DNA of 45,375 nucleotides, from the NCBI GenBank assembly GCA_014804355.1, contig JAAUZY010000037.1, positions 32,540-77,914 on the forward strand, written 5' to 3'. Origin of the DNA: Lachnospiraceae bacterium. GTDB taxonomy: Bacteria > Bacillota > Clostridia > Lachnospirales > Lachnospiraceae. Below are positions 26,413 through 36,066 of the stretch, piece after piece. The notes beneath the pieces were generated by a model. The model was not told the origin of the DNA and did no database searches. It saw only the letters and a program-made list of their open reading frames with translations. Made by a program: the position numbers and the translations under genes. Within the stretch, counting starts at the first letter, position 1. Each line of letters opens with the position of its first letter.

Positions 26413-29244
26413 CTACTTTACCTTTCTTCGCCTGCGGTTTCCCCCACGATAGAAAAATAGCGCCATAGCGGTACAGATCATTCCCGCGCTAAAGAACCAC
26501 TTCGGATGAATACTGTAATCGCCGGTATCGGGTGAAGCATCTTTTTTACCAAGAGAGGCAAAAACCGCCTGGCCGTCCTGTACGTCCGCCACCACCGTGT
26601 TGTTGCCGTAATTATAGATACCGTAGTAAGAGAAATGCTTCGCCGAAAACATAAGCGCATCCATGCCGTCCACGGAGACAATTCTGCTCTCTACCTCTTC
26701 AAGCTGCCCATCCGCATCCAGACAGACTACATGCATATTATCTTCTCCTACGCCTTTTGGAATCGGAAGTGTGACTTCCACGCTCTGCTTACCCAGTCCG
26801 CTGATCGGAATCCCAGTCTGTGCATCCGTCATACTGATCTCGTACGCACACAGATTGTGCGGAAGCCTGTTACCGTATATTTTCTTATAAACATCGCCGA
26901 TTTCAGCTTTAGCTTCTTCGCTGTCTGTGATTGTCAACACATAATTTTCTTCGGAGCCTTCCATCACTGCACCGGCCATGCCGTCCTGCGGTAATGAATA
27001 ACTGTTAATCCGCACATCTATTCCCTCACGAACTTCCTCCTGAGGCACACTGCTTCCCAGTTCATCCGTACCTGCTTCCAACACATAAGTCTTGCCGTCT
27101 ATGGTACAGGTCTCACCGGCTGCGGGTAAACTTCCGAAACCGCGTCTGCCGACGATACGCAGCGTACCGTCTTCTCCGCCCGCCGCTTCCTTCGTCATCT
27201 TACAGATTACGCCGATAAAACCGGCCTGTACATCATCCAGTACCGTATCCGCCAAATCACTTACGCTCTCAGGAACCACGGCGATCATATTTCCCTTAAA
27301 AGCCAGATTCCGATAGTCTTCTCTGTACACTTTCGTCGAAGCCTCCTCATAGGATAGCTGCGGTATCGCCTCTGACTCAAACACAATGACACCATTGCCC
27401 GTCGCCTTCTGTGTTCCCGTACTGTCGTAAGCACGCAGTCCGATCTTCTGAGCCGCCTCCGGAATATGTACCGTATTAATGGGACAACCCGCATAAGCCC
27501 TGTCACGAACTTCCTTTACATGATTGCCGCCCTCTATCGATGTAAGGTTACTGCAATTCTCAAAAGCAGCTTCACCGATCACTTCCACGCTGTCCGGCAA
27601 AATAACTCCGGTCACGTTTTTATTATTTCTAAATACTTCTGCCCCGATCTGCTTTACTCCCGAGGGAATGGAAACGACACCGCCGCTTCCCTTGTACGCC
27701 AGCACAATGCCGTCGCCCACAATCAGGAAATCTCCGCTGCCGCTCTGTTTCCACTCTGACAGCCACGGAGTTGCGGCAAATGCGGAAGCCGCAATATTAC
27801 GCACACTGTTCGGGATGACCACATTAGTCAATCCATCGCAGTGATAGAATGCCGCATAACCGATCTCTTCCACACCATTCGGAATCTGCACGGATTGCAA
27901 CGATGATCTCGCAAATGAAAACTCACCTATTCTGACTATTCCATCCGGAATATCAAAAGACGTCATGTCATCATCATAATATGCCTGCGCGGCAATCACG
28001 GAACCGTTCACTACGGTATACTTCGGGAAGGAACCACCCTTCGCATCACTCGACCCCGCAAGTCCCGGCACGGTATCGGTAGGTGTATCCTCCACCGGAG
28101 TACCTCCTATCGTCTCGCCCGTACTTCCCACATTAATCGTGGCGTTTGCGTTATCGATCAGGATAAAAGCCTCGCGGCCGATCACTCTCGTCTTGCCCTT
28201 AACCGCGTCATCCTCTTCTGCCTCCATCGCATTCATATGTGACACTTCATGATAATAATCTACCGGTGCCACAATCTGCGACGTATCGTCTTCACCGGAT
28301 ACATCATTTCCGCTTACGCTGTCAGTCCCCGGCGCTTCCTCATATTCCGACACTTCGATATCTTCCAGTTCCAGTGACTGCGCAAAGGTATTCGCTACAG
28401 AGCCGACTTCCGCCTGTATTTCCAGCCTCGTGCACCCATCGAATGCCGTGCTGTGAATCGTGCCTACAGAAGGCGGGATCTCGATTTCCCGCAGTCTGAC
28501 ACAGTCCTCAAAAGCTTTCATATCAATATTTTTGACAGAATAGGGAATATTAACTTCTTTCAGATTCTTACAGTTGGAAAAGGCATATGCGGAAATCTCC
28601 TTCACATTGCTGCTGATATTCACCTTCTCCAGATTATAGTCACCCCAAAATGCATACGGTTTAATCTTCACAACCGTAGACGGCATCGAATAGCTGTCGC
28701 CTCTCCTGCCTGCAAGCAGTTGATACAGCGTATTTCTGCCGTTCTTATTATAGATTGCTCCCTCATCACATGTAAATTGAGGATTACTGCTGTCGAAATG
28801 AACGTCCGACAGATTATAATCTCCCGCAAAAGCACCGTTACCCAGATCGCTCAGCCCGACTCCGACATTCACTTCCCTTAAGGACGGGCAGCCGCTGAAG
28901 GCCGCATTTCCTATCGTCTTTACCGAATCCGGAATCAAAACACTCGTAAGATTATTGCATCCGGTAAATGCCCCGGAGCCTATGACCTCCACGGAATCGC
29001 CGATCGTCACGTGCCTGATATTATCATTGCCCGCAAAAGCTCCGGCTTCTATCCGCTCGACGTAATTGGAAATAGACACGTCCTCAGCCGTGCCGTTGTA
29101 TTTCACTAATGTCGTTCCATCCATCTGAAAATCAGATGCGGAAGAGGTCGGAGCCGCTTCCACATCTGATACAGGGATCTGTGTAACTGCCACTGCCGTA
29201 ACAAGAAGCAGTATACCAATCAGATTTCTTACTTTCTTTCCCAT
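26413..29244 (-). CDS. LRR_5 (BspA-like) cell-wall-anchored surface protein
   Basis: A 943-residue secreted protein. Residues 1-31 form a signal peptide ending VEAA. Two blocks of LRR_5 repeats (about residues 45-290 and 420-650) carry the I-x-x-x-A-F-x-x-C-x-x-L-x-x-V-x-I-P unit, e.g. GNAAFSGCPSLREVNV and GEAAFENCSNLTSI. After that comes a pre-anchor module (VEVTLPIPKGVGEDN ... FSAKHFSYYGIY). The C-terminus has SPDTGDYSIHPKWF (from residue 904), a hydrophobic stretch and a basic RRRRK tail: the layout of a sortase signal with a noncanonical motif. AAGGA lies 8 bases before the ATG. It starts 11 bases after the larger LRR gene and is the last gene of the sortase operon. The ligand is unknown; BspA-like proteins often bind host or microbial surfaces. 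Confidence 0.85.
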   Translation of the reverse strand: MGKKVRNLIGILLLVTAVAVTQIPVSDVEAAPTSSASDFQMDGTTLVKYNGTAEDVSISNYVERIEAGAFAGNDNIRHVTIGDSVEVIGSGAFTGCNNLTSVLIPDSVKTIGNAAFSGCPSLREVNVGVGLSDLGNGAFAGDYNLSDVHFDSSNPQFTCDEGAIYNKNGRNTLYQLLAGRRGDSYSMPSTVVKIKPYAFWGDYNLEKVNISSNVKEISAYAFSNCKNLKEVNIPYSVKNIDMKAFEDCVRLREIEIPPSVGTIHSTAFDGCTRLEIQAEVGSVANTFAQSLELEDIEVSEYEEAPGTDSVSGNDVSGEDDTSQIVAPVDYYHEVSHMNAMEAEEDDAVKGKTRVIGREAFILIDNANATINVGSTGETIGGTPVEDTPTDTVPGLAGSSDAKGGSFPKYTVVNGSVIAAQAYYDDDMTSFDIPDGIVRIGEFSFARSSLQSVQIPNGVEEIGYAAFYHCDGLTNVVIPNSVRNIAASAFAATPWLSEWKQSGSGDFLIVGDGIVLAYKGSGGVVSIPSGVKQIGAEVFRNNKNVTGVILPDSVEVIGEAAFENCSNLTSIEGGNHVKEVRDRAYAGCPINTVHIPEAAQKIGLRAYDSTGTQKATGNGVIVFESEAIPQLSYEEASTKVYREDYRNLAFKGNMIAVVPESVSDLADTVLDDVQAGFIGVICKMTKEAAGGEDGTLRIVGRRGFGSLPAAGETCTIDGKTYVLEAGTDELGSSVPQEEVREGIDVRINSYSLPQDGMAGAVMEGSEENYVLTITDSEEAKAEIGDVYKKIYGNRLPHNLCAYEISMTDAQTGIPISGLGKQSVEVTLPIPKGVGEDNMHVVCLDADGQLEEVESRIVSVDGMDALMFSAKHFSYYGIYNYGNNTVVADVQDGQAVFASLGKKDASPDTGDYSIHPKWFFSAGMICTAMALFFYRGGNRRRRKVK

Positions 29245-29255
29245 AGGATTTCCTT

Positions 29256-32200
29256 TTATGCCGTTTTCACTTTAGCTGATTTATCCTTCTTCATGAACAG
29301 AATAATGGATAAACATGCCAGACCGAGGGATAAGAACCACTTCGGATGAATCGGATCTCCGGTCTTAGGTGTAGTATCCAGCATACCCTCTGTCAGATTT
29401 CCCGTGTCTACATAGACCGTGTACGGCGAAAAGTGCGAAGCCGTAAATCTGATACAAGGAACACCGTTTATCGTTGTAAAGTTCTCATTTAAATTCTCTA
29501 ACTGATTACCGTTAACAACCGCACCGGCCATATTATTACCGCCATACGCCACCAGTGCATCCGGAATCGGAATCGTGATATCCACTGTAATTCCCGCAAG
29601 CTGGTCACCCGTAAGCTGATAGGTTCCTGTAGAATCCCACAAACTGATATCCATCGCATAATACAGGATGCTATCCAGACTGCCGTACTTGTTCGTCAGT
29701 GCTTCGGCTACCGCTCTGGTCGCCTCATCCGTCTCCGTAATCTTCACGATAAAGTTATCGGTCGTACCATTTGCATTGGCAGTTGCCAGATCCTTATTGG
29801 ATATACCGGGCTTCGTGATATCCACACGCGTACTGCCGCTTCCGCCGGTGTTACCACCGCCATTACCGTTATTACCTGCATTCGCCGCCGGTGCCGTTGC
29901 TGCCACATAATTCGCTGTCACTGTCACATTACCCGCCGGCATCGTAAAGGTAGTAGCCGGCAGACTGACACTCGCCAGCGTAACCCCGTTAGACTCCGTC
30001 GTCCACTTCTGGAATACCATGCCCGCTGCAGGTTCGTTTGCCGCGATCACAACGGTAGCGCCCTGTGCATAGGTACCGCTTCCGCTGCCGTTTACGACTG
30101 TTACCGTAAAGCTTGCCGCCGTAGACGATGAGGTATTGGATGTGGATGATGTCGTGCTCGTCGAACTGCTGGACGATGATGTATTACTCGATGAGGATGA
30201 AGTACTTCCTCTCGATGTATTGGAACTTCCGCCGCTGGTAGAGCCTCTGCTCGTGTTCGTAGAACCGCCGCTCGTATTCGAGGAACCACCACTGGTCGCA
30301 ACATCACGGTACAGTGCAATGATCGTCATATTGGCATCGATCGTCGTGTTCTCCGTCCAGTTATTACTCCACTGCAGGAACTCCTTGCCTTCCTTAGTGT
30401 GATCGGCGTATTGCGGAGCCTCCCATCCGAGATCCATAAAGCTGTTGTTCGGCTCTACGTAATACTTACCGTCAGCATCGTTCGAGTTACGTCCGCTCAA
30501 TCTGTGTCCGTCTATTCCATCAAGGAACTCCACTACATATCTACCGTTAATCATGGAACCATCCGACTCATACTGTGCGATAAAGATGGTCATATCATCT
30601 GTAATCGGATCGTCTAGCGTCATACCGCCGGTGGTCTCCCAATGGCTGAATGTATACCCCGGTCTGTGACCTGCCTGCTTCAGAGTCTCCTCCTCCGGCG
30701 GTGCTGTCGCCTTGCTGCCACCCGTATCATGATCTACGATCTGGGTCGCGCCGACCTGCGTTCCGTCATAGTCATAGAACATAACACGGTAAGCATTCAA
30801 CACTTCCACTTTCATGCCTTGACCTTCATACCGTTTTCCATAACGATATGCCGCAGAATCTTCGTAAGTGTAGATCGTCACATTCCGTTTCGGATCAAAT
30901 GCCATATCCGCTATATCAACTTCCCGTCCGGGAATGGTTATTGACAACGGATGCGTCGCATTCGCTATACCACTGAAAGCATCATCTCTGATCTTATTAA
31001 CAGTTCCCGGCAATTTTACATTAATCAGACTTAAACAATCCTTAAAGCAATTTTCCGGAATAATGCCCAATCCTTCCGCCGTTGAAAGATCAACTACTGA
31101 TATTCCGTCACAGCCTTCAAAAGCACTCTCTGCGATCTCGGTTACGCTGCTGATCAGCCTGTCGGGATCCGGCGCTACGGAAGTCTTCTCCAGATTCTCA
31201 TCACCTGTATTCGGTTTACCTCTGGTCATAAGGCATTCTATAATTCTATACTTCCCAGCATTATTCGCATCCTGCTCATAGATAATACCGTTCTCTGCCG
31301 GATATTTTTCATTGCCGACTACACTCGTCAGATTGCCGCATCCTCTGAAAGGAAGTACTCCGATCTCTTCAGCCTGACCAAGCACTACTCTCTCCAACTG
31401 CTCACAGCTGTCAAAAGCATAATCCGGTAATTTCTTAACAGTCGTCAGGATAACGCTCCTTAAATGATCGTTACCGTTCGGATTTTCCTCACGTTGATCA
31501 CCTTCTGCATAATCCACGTAATAACCGCTGAACAATCCGGGGGTTGCACCGTTTGTTCTGCGTGTATACATATTGTTGCTGGCTGCCGTTCTCTTCTTTC
31601 TGATATATGTGTCATAATTGTCGCCGTTTGCCGTCGCATAAGCGCTGACATCAATAGAGTCCACGCCCGCCGGAACCACTACTTCCTGTGTTGCATTGAT
31701 GAACGTCCATACTTTATCCGGAACCTTCTTATAATCAGGGAATGATTCATATTCAGGATCATTCAGATAACTCTCATAATTATCCATAAAGTTATATGGT
31801 GTCGCTTTAAAGTACGGTATCGGATTAGACACAGCCGCCTCTGCAACTATAGGCTCAAACAACAAATCAATTAAATATGCCTTTGCAGTATCTGTACCTG
31901 TACTTCCACTTGTCGGCAGATAACTTTTCCAAAATCCCGGTTCGCAGTAGTTCGGGTTAATCCAGGGACCGTATCTCTGCTCCAGTTCCTGATCATATTC
32001 AGCCTTCGCAATTACCAATCCGTTATCCAAAACAACCTGATCCTGATCCTGCTGCTTCGCATTCCAGATATAGGCATATTCTCTCCGCATCTGTTCCACG
32101 GCATCTCCGCTGTCATATACTGTATAGTAATAATAGTTCTCCATATCCTTACAGTAATCCCGCAGCTCTTCATCGAGATCGTTCACGTTCTCCACATCCA

Positions 32201-34637
32201 GATCACTGAACTTCGGATAATCTAACAGAGTGACTACCCCGCTCTTATCACACATTACCGTCAGATGCGTACCAACTTCGCTGTCCCACAGACTCTGATA
32301 GCACACGTTGATTGCAGGAAGATTGACATTATCCTGATCCTTCAATACATGTGACATATCTGTTGCCCACTCAAAAGGCGCATAATCTTCCGCGATATCT
32401 CCATGGAAGGTAAGCTGGCTTCCTGTGGTCACGAATGCACTGTCTTCCATCACCAGAGATTCATATCCCGCAGACGGTTTTGTGAAATATACATCATATA
32501 ACTTCTTACATCCTGCAAATGCATCTCTGCCAATGTACGTCACGGAATCGCCGATCCGTACTTTCTCCAATATAGGCAGATCTCTAAACGCTCCGTCGGC
32601 AATCGTGCTGACAGACCGATTCTGTATTGTTATACTTTTGATTTTATTGCGCAGCTCCTTATTAGAGAAACATTCCGAACCAATACTCTTAATATCAAAA
32701 TTACCGATCTTGCTCGGAATTACGATATCGACACTCTTCGCAGTAGAATCAATCAATGCACAGGAGATCAGTTCTCCGTCATTACCTGCACCATAGCGGT
32801 AACGGGTGCCATCCTCACTCTCCAAAGCCATCTCATAATAGGTCTTACCGCCGCTCTCATAGACATACGGAATACCGTTGCCATCATTTCTGACCGCATC
32901 CCAAGTACTTCTTCTGGGGTACGCCGGTCCGTCCGCATATAACTCCGGACCGTATACGCAGAACTCAGGATCCGTCACGTAACGGAATAAGCCTTCATCA
33001 AAGGTTGCCGTTCCACATTTCTCGGAAAATACGGCTTTCTTTAATCCAAAGCAGTTATAGAAAGTAGATTCCGGTATTTTCTTAGTATAATTCTGTATAT
33101 TGACTTCCGTCAGATTCCTGTGGTTTGCAAGAACATAGTCGTCCATGTTGCTAAGTCCTTCACTCGGGAAAGAAAAGCTCTGCATGGAATCCCCGCTGGG
33201 TGACTGCACCGCGAAGCTTCCTTTACCAAGATTTTTAATCTTAGCCGTACCGAAATTGACTGTCGTCAGTCTGGTATCATCAAAAAATGCATAATCACCT
33301 ATATCGCATTCACTGATTCTGTCATCAAATTTAATCTCGTTCAGACTCAGACAACTTGAAAAAGCACCATGTCCGATTGTCTTAAGCGTCCAAGGAAGCG
33401 AAAGCGGCGTATTGATGCCGGACATGCGGAAGGCTTCCGCCCCGATCGCATAAGTATCCGCCGTATCCGTGAAATGTATCTCCGTCAATTTCTGACAGCC
33501 ATAAAACGCACGATTACCGATTATATCTGCATTACCGATCACCACGCTGGTAATTCCGGAATTCTCAAAGGCACTTTCGCCGATATACTGTACCTTATCG
33601 GAGAAATCGATCTGTCCCACATTCTGTACATTGTAGAACGCCTTATCGGCTATTATACTAATATAACGAACATCCAGCAGTACAAGGTAACCGTCCACAT
33701 CCACATAACCGTAAGGGAGCTCCTCAGACTTCTCATCACTGTATGCTACATAGACGAGTTCGATGTTGTTCTGTCCGAGTCTCTGATCTGTGGCTGCTGT
33801 TAGTCTGTACTTCGTTCCCTTCAAAAGGTTGTTATGTTCACAGAAGAAATCAATCTGCTGATCGCTGTCCAAATCCAGAGCAGGTGTTTTTACCATATCA
33901 TTCGGGGGATTTAAAGAAGGATTATTCGCGGCATAATACGCCTTAAATTCCTCCGTCTTCGTATTAAAATCTCTCTCAAAATATTTCTGGAAGAAGGCCA
34001 CGGTCTTCTCATCCAATATCACAGCACCCGAAAGCGGATCGTAATCCAAGTAACTGTATGTAAGAGGATTGGTGGGATAAAACTGATTATCCGGTCTCAG
34101 ATTGTCCATATACTCAATGCCGCAACTCTTCGGGTCTCCGTTTGCACCGAAATAATTGTTAAATTCCGTCGCCTTCACCACGAAATAATTTTTATTCGGC
34201 TGCAGACCGAGGTTTACGACATCTCTCGGGAAATAGTTATTATATCTGCACAGACGGCCGAACTGAGAAGTAATCGGCTCATACAAAAACTGCCATGTCA
34301 GCACGAGAGACTGGCCGTCCCGCACTACGATCTCCGTCTGCTCCAGATCAGGATACTCCCCTGTCACAGCCTCCACCAACTGCTCATCCGTATAATCCAC
34401 ATACTTATTAGACGTATTGTTACTGCCGGGATTTGGCACATACTCCGCCTCGGTTGCATCCACATACTGGATACCCGCATCGCCTCCGGTCGTGTCATCC
34501 GCTTCATCTGCCAGGTTCTCCGGTACCGGAATCGCTGCTACGGCGATCGCCGTAACCATCAATACTGCAGCGATACTGCGTCTCACTGTTCTTTTTAATC
34601 TTCTTTTTGATTTCTTCAATGCTGTCTTTTTTGCCAT
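29256..34637 (-). CDS. Large LRR_5 surface protein with InlB-like repeats and sortase signal
   Basis: A 1793-residue secreted protein. The N-terminus is a long basic signal peptide (RRSIAAVLMVTAIAVAAIP). Residues ~310-760 and ~1120-1275 hold LRR_5 repeats (GNRAFYGCQKLTEIHF, AFAGCKKLYDVYF and similar) separated by unassigned regions. Two Flg_new/InlB B-type repeats follow (~1282-1360 and ~1366-1440), then a Ser/Thr/Gly/Asn linker (~1447-1505), a third such repeat (~1507-1577) with FQKWTTE, the pre-anchor module shared with the 943-residue neighbour (ITIPIPDAL ... ASHFSPYTVYV), and TPKTGDPIHPKWF from residue 1756 followed by a membrane helix and a Lys-rich tail. GGAAAG lies 4-9 bases before the ATG. 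It is 44 bases after the sortase gene, which probably anchors it to the wall. Confidence 0.87.
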   Translation of the reverse strand: MAKKTALKKSKRRLKRTVRRSIAAVLMVTAIAVAAIPVPENLADEADDTTGGDAGIQYVDATEAEYVPNPGSNNTSNKYVDYTDEQLVEAVTGEYPDLEQTEIVVRDGQSLVLTWQFLYEPITSQFGRLCRYNNYFPRDVVNLGLQPNKNYFVVKATEFNNYFGANGDPKSCGIEYMDNLRPDNQFYPTNPLTYSYLDYDPLSGAVILDEKTVAFFQKYFERDFNTKTEEFKAYYAANNPSLNPPNDMVKTPALDLDSDQQIDFFCEHNNLLKGTKYRLTAATDQRLGQNNIELVYVAYSDEKSEELPYGYVDVDGYLVLLDVRYISIIADKAFYNVQNVGQIDFSDKVQYIGESAFENSGITSVVIGNADIIGNRAFYGCQKLTEIHFTDTADTYAIGAEAFRMSGINTPLSLPWTLKTIGHGAFSSCLSLNEIKFDDRISECDIGDYAFFDDTRLTTVNFGTAKIKNLGKGSFAVQSPSGDSMQSFSFPSEGLSNMDDYVLANHRNLTEVNIQNYTKKIPESTFYNCFGLKKAVFSEKCGTATFDEGLFRYVTDPEFCVYGPELYADGPAYPRRSTWDAVRNDGNGIPYVYESGGKTYYEMALESEDGTRYRYGAGNDGELISCALIDSTAKSVDIVIPSKIGNFDIKSIGSECFSNKELRNKIKSITIQNRSVSTIADGAFRDLPILEKVRIGDSVTYIGRDAFAGCKKLYDVYFTKPSAGYESLVMEDSAFVTTGSQLTFHGDIAEDYAPFEWATDMSHVLKDQDNVNLPAINVCYQSLWDSEVGTHLTVMCDKSGVVTLLDYPKFSDLDVENVNDLDEELRDYCKDMENYYYYTVYDSGDAVEQMRREYAYIWNAKQQDQDQVVLDNGLVIAKAEYDQELEQRYGPWINPNYCEPGFWKSYLPTSGSTGTDTAKAYLIDLLFEPIVAEAAVSNPIPYFKATPYNFMDNYESYLNDPEYESFPDYKKVPDKVWTFINATQEVVVPAGVDSIDVSAYATANGDNYDTYIRKKRTAASNNMYTRRTNGATPGLFSGYYVDYAEGDQREENPNGNDHLRSVILTTVKKLPDYAFDSCEQLERVVLGQAEEIGVLPFRGCGNLTSVVGNEKYPAENGIIYEQDANNAGKYRIIECLMTRGKPNTGDENLEKTSVAPDPDRLISSVTEIAESAFEGCDGISVVDLSTAEGLGIIPENCFKDCLSLINVKLPGTVNKIRDDAFSGIANATHPLSITIPGREVDIADMAFDPKRNVTIYTYEDSAAYRYGKRYEGQGMKVEVLNAYRVMFYDYDGTQVGATQIVDHDTGGSKATAPPEEETLKQAGHRPGYTFSHWETTGGMTLDDPITDDMTIFIAQYESDGSMINGRYVVEFLDGIDGHRLSGRNSNDADGKYYVEPNNSFMDLGWEAPQYADHTKEGKEFLQWSNNWTENTTIDANMTIIALYRDVATSGGSSNTSGGSTNTSRGSTSGGSSNTSRGSTSSSSSNTSSSSSSTSTTSSTSNTSSSTAASFTVTVVNGSGSGTYAQGATVVIAANEPAAGMVFQKWTTESNGVTLASVSLPATTFTMPAGNVTVTANYVAATAPAANAGNNGNGGGNTGGSGSTRVDITKPGISNKDLATANANGTTDNFIVKITETDEATRAVAEALTNKYGSLDSILYYAMDISLWDSTGTYQLTGDQLAGITVDITIPIPDALVAYGGNNMAGAVVNGNQLENLNENFTTINGVPCIRFTASHFSPYTVYVDTGNLTEGMLDTTPKTGDPIHPKWFLSLGLACLSIILFMKKDKSAKVKTA
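30121..30297 (-). repeat. Low-complexity Ser/Thr/Gly/Asn linker repeats inside the LRR gene
   Basis: The stretch encodes short units such as GGSSNTSRGSTS repeated with drift, decaying into a Ser/Thr run. The DNA is correspondingly repetitive (GAGGAACCACC / GTAGAACCGCC-type units on the plus strand) and may vary in copy number. It works as a flexible stalk between domains. Confidence 0.75.
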
Positions 34638-34681
34638 TACTCTTTCCTCATTCCCTTACACATTTTTATTTATGTAAAAAA

Positions 34682-35884
34682 CTAATTTTCCTCCCGTACT
34701 CTCTTCGCCACTACCACGAACCTGCCATCTGCCTCGGAACTATCACAGGTAGACAATGTCAGGAGTTCGTCTCCGTAGCTTGCCGTCACTCCGGTGTCAT
34801 AGAGTGACAGTGCTGCCATTTCCTGCATATTAGAGTCAAATTCCTTCTCTGATGCGGCGTCAAAGAACTGATAATACTTAAATACTACCTCATCCTCATT
34901 GTATATTCTCGACCGAAACACGTACATAACCTCGTATGTTCCCTTCTCGTAGATCGTGTCGAACTGAATTCGAGAATGCTTCTTACCGTATTCTTCGCTG
35001 CTGTATCGATTCAGGTTGCCGAACATCTTCCCCGATTTCATATGATGACCGTATATGATCAGATTCGTGTTCCTATGCACCACATCGCAGTCCTTATCCA
35101 GAAACAAGCTGCCGTTCTTATCATATTCCTGATTAAAATTGTGATCCAGATAATACTCGTTATTAGCCGTCTGCATAACCGGATAATCTATATTTGTATC
35201 GTCAATTTTCAGCCATCCGATTAGCTTTTTGTTCTTACTATATAAAGTTTGGTACTCCTCCAGCACCTCCAGTTCTATCGTCTCATCTTCAGAATAGTGG
35301 ATTTCCCGAAAAAGACTTCCCGTCAGGGTGCTGTTCCCCTTACCTTTAAGTTCTGCAAGATTCTCATAATCCGCCTGGGTGCGATCGGAAAAATAATAAT
35401 AAATCCCAAAATACCCGAAGCAAAGAACCGCCACAAATGAACATATGATAACCGCTAATTTACGGCGTTTTTCCCTTTTTTTCAGTTCATGGAGAATTTC
35501 CTTTTGCATCTCTTTATCAAATTCATCCAGAGATACTGTCTTCTCTTTTAAGGAAGTTTTTTCCCCAGTTCTTCGGGCTTCTTTTCGGGGACTTCCCGCC
35601 TTGCTCTTTTTCTTCTTTCCGGACGGGAGCCTGCTGTCCTTATTATATCCCTGCCGCTTATACTGCTCCGCCAGCTCATAGATCTCATCATCGAAATCAT
35701 TACCGACAACCGTTTCAAAGCGATATACACCCGCTCCGATGTCGGCATACAGCGTAATTACTTCTCCCGGTTGCTCCATATTGACTTGTGTTTTGATTTT
35801 CTCAATCTTTGCCTGATCCCGCAGAGCCGCCTTATAATCTGCCTCTGTCCGAAATCTTCTGCCGGAAACTTCAAATCCCGCCAT
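34682..35884 (-). CDS. srtB: Class B sortase with long cytoplasmic N-terminal extension
   Basis: A 400-residue transpeptidase that joins sorting-signal proteins to the cell wall. The catalytic set is complete: His in IIYGHHMKSGKMFGNL, Cys in LLTLSTCDSS and Arg in GRFVVVAKR. WLKIDDTNIDYPVMQ and DHNFNQEYDKNGSLFLD are typical of the SrtB family. Ahead of the single membrane helix (~residues 145-165) is an unusual 140-residue cytoplasmic part, first globular-looking (FRTEADYKAALRDQAKIEKIK, then GEVITLYADIGAG), then Lys/Arg-rich. AAAGGAG lies about 10 bases before the ATG. It is the first gene of an operon with the two LRR proteins that carry sorting signals, so they are the likely substrates. Confidence 0.9.
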   Translation of the reverse strand: MAGFEVSGRRFRTEADYKAALRDQAKIEKIKTQVNMEQPGEVITLYADIGAGVYRFETVVGNDFDDEIYELAEQYKRQGYNKDSRLPSGKKKKSKAGSPRKEARRTGEKTSLKEKTVSLDEFDKEMQKEILHELKKREKRRKLAVIICSFVAVLCFGYFGIYYYFSDRTQADYENLAELKGKGNSTLTGSLFREIHYSEDETIELEVLEEYQTLYSKNKKLIGWLKIDDTNIDYPVMQTANNEYYLDHNFNQEYDKNGSLFLDKDCDVVHRNTNLIIYGHHMKSGKMFGNLNRYSSEEYGKKHSRIQFDTIYEKGTYEVMYVFRSRIYNEDEVVFKYYQFFDAASEKEFDSNMQEMAALSLYDTGVTASYGDELLTLSTCDSSEADGRFVVVAKRVREEN

Positions 35885-35944
35885 AGGGGACCCGCTCCTT
35901 TATCATAATAATATGTGCCCAATAACCCAATTTGACTTATTAGC

Positions 35945-35966
35945 ATATAGTATAATTTTACTATAT
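35945..35966. repeat. AT-rich inverted repeat upstream of the sortase operon
   Basis: Eight-base arms ATATAGTA (35945-35952) and TACTATAT (35959-35966) with a 6-base centre, about 60 bases before the sortase start. It lies where the operon promoter should be, but I could not place a convincing -35/-10 pair. It may be an operator or an AT-rich promoter element. Confidence 0.5.
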
Positions 35967-36027
35967 CTTGAGATTTATGCAAGTGTTTTGTCATAATTTA
36001 CACAATTTCTCCAATTTGCACCATACC

Positions 36028-36056
36028 AAAACAGGACTCCCACCATGAGAGTCCTG
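36028..36056 (-). terminator. Intrinsic terminator after the MBG-repeat protein gene
   Basis: Minus strand: CAGGACTC (36056..36049) pairs perfectly with GAGTCCTG (36039..36032), 9-base loop, followed by TTTT. It isolates the large secreted protein from the sortase operon downstream. Confidence 0.88.
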
Positions 36057-36066
36057 CCCGTTAGGA

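Noticed and set aside
30121..30297. CRISPR-like repeat pattern
   Set aside because: Repeats are short, drifting, without unique spacers, and lie in frame inside a coding region.
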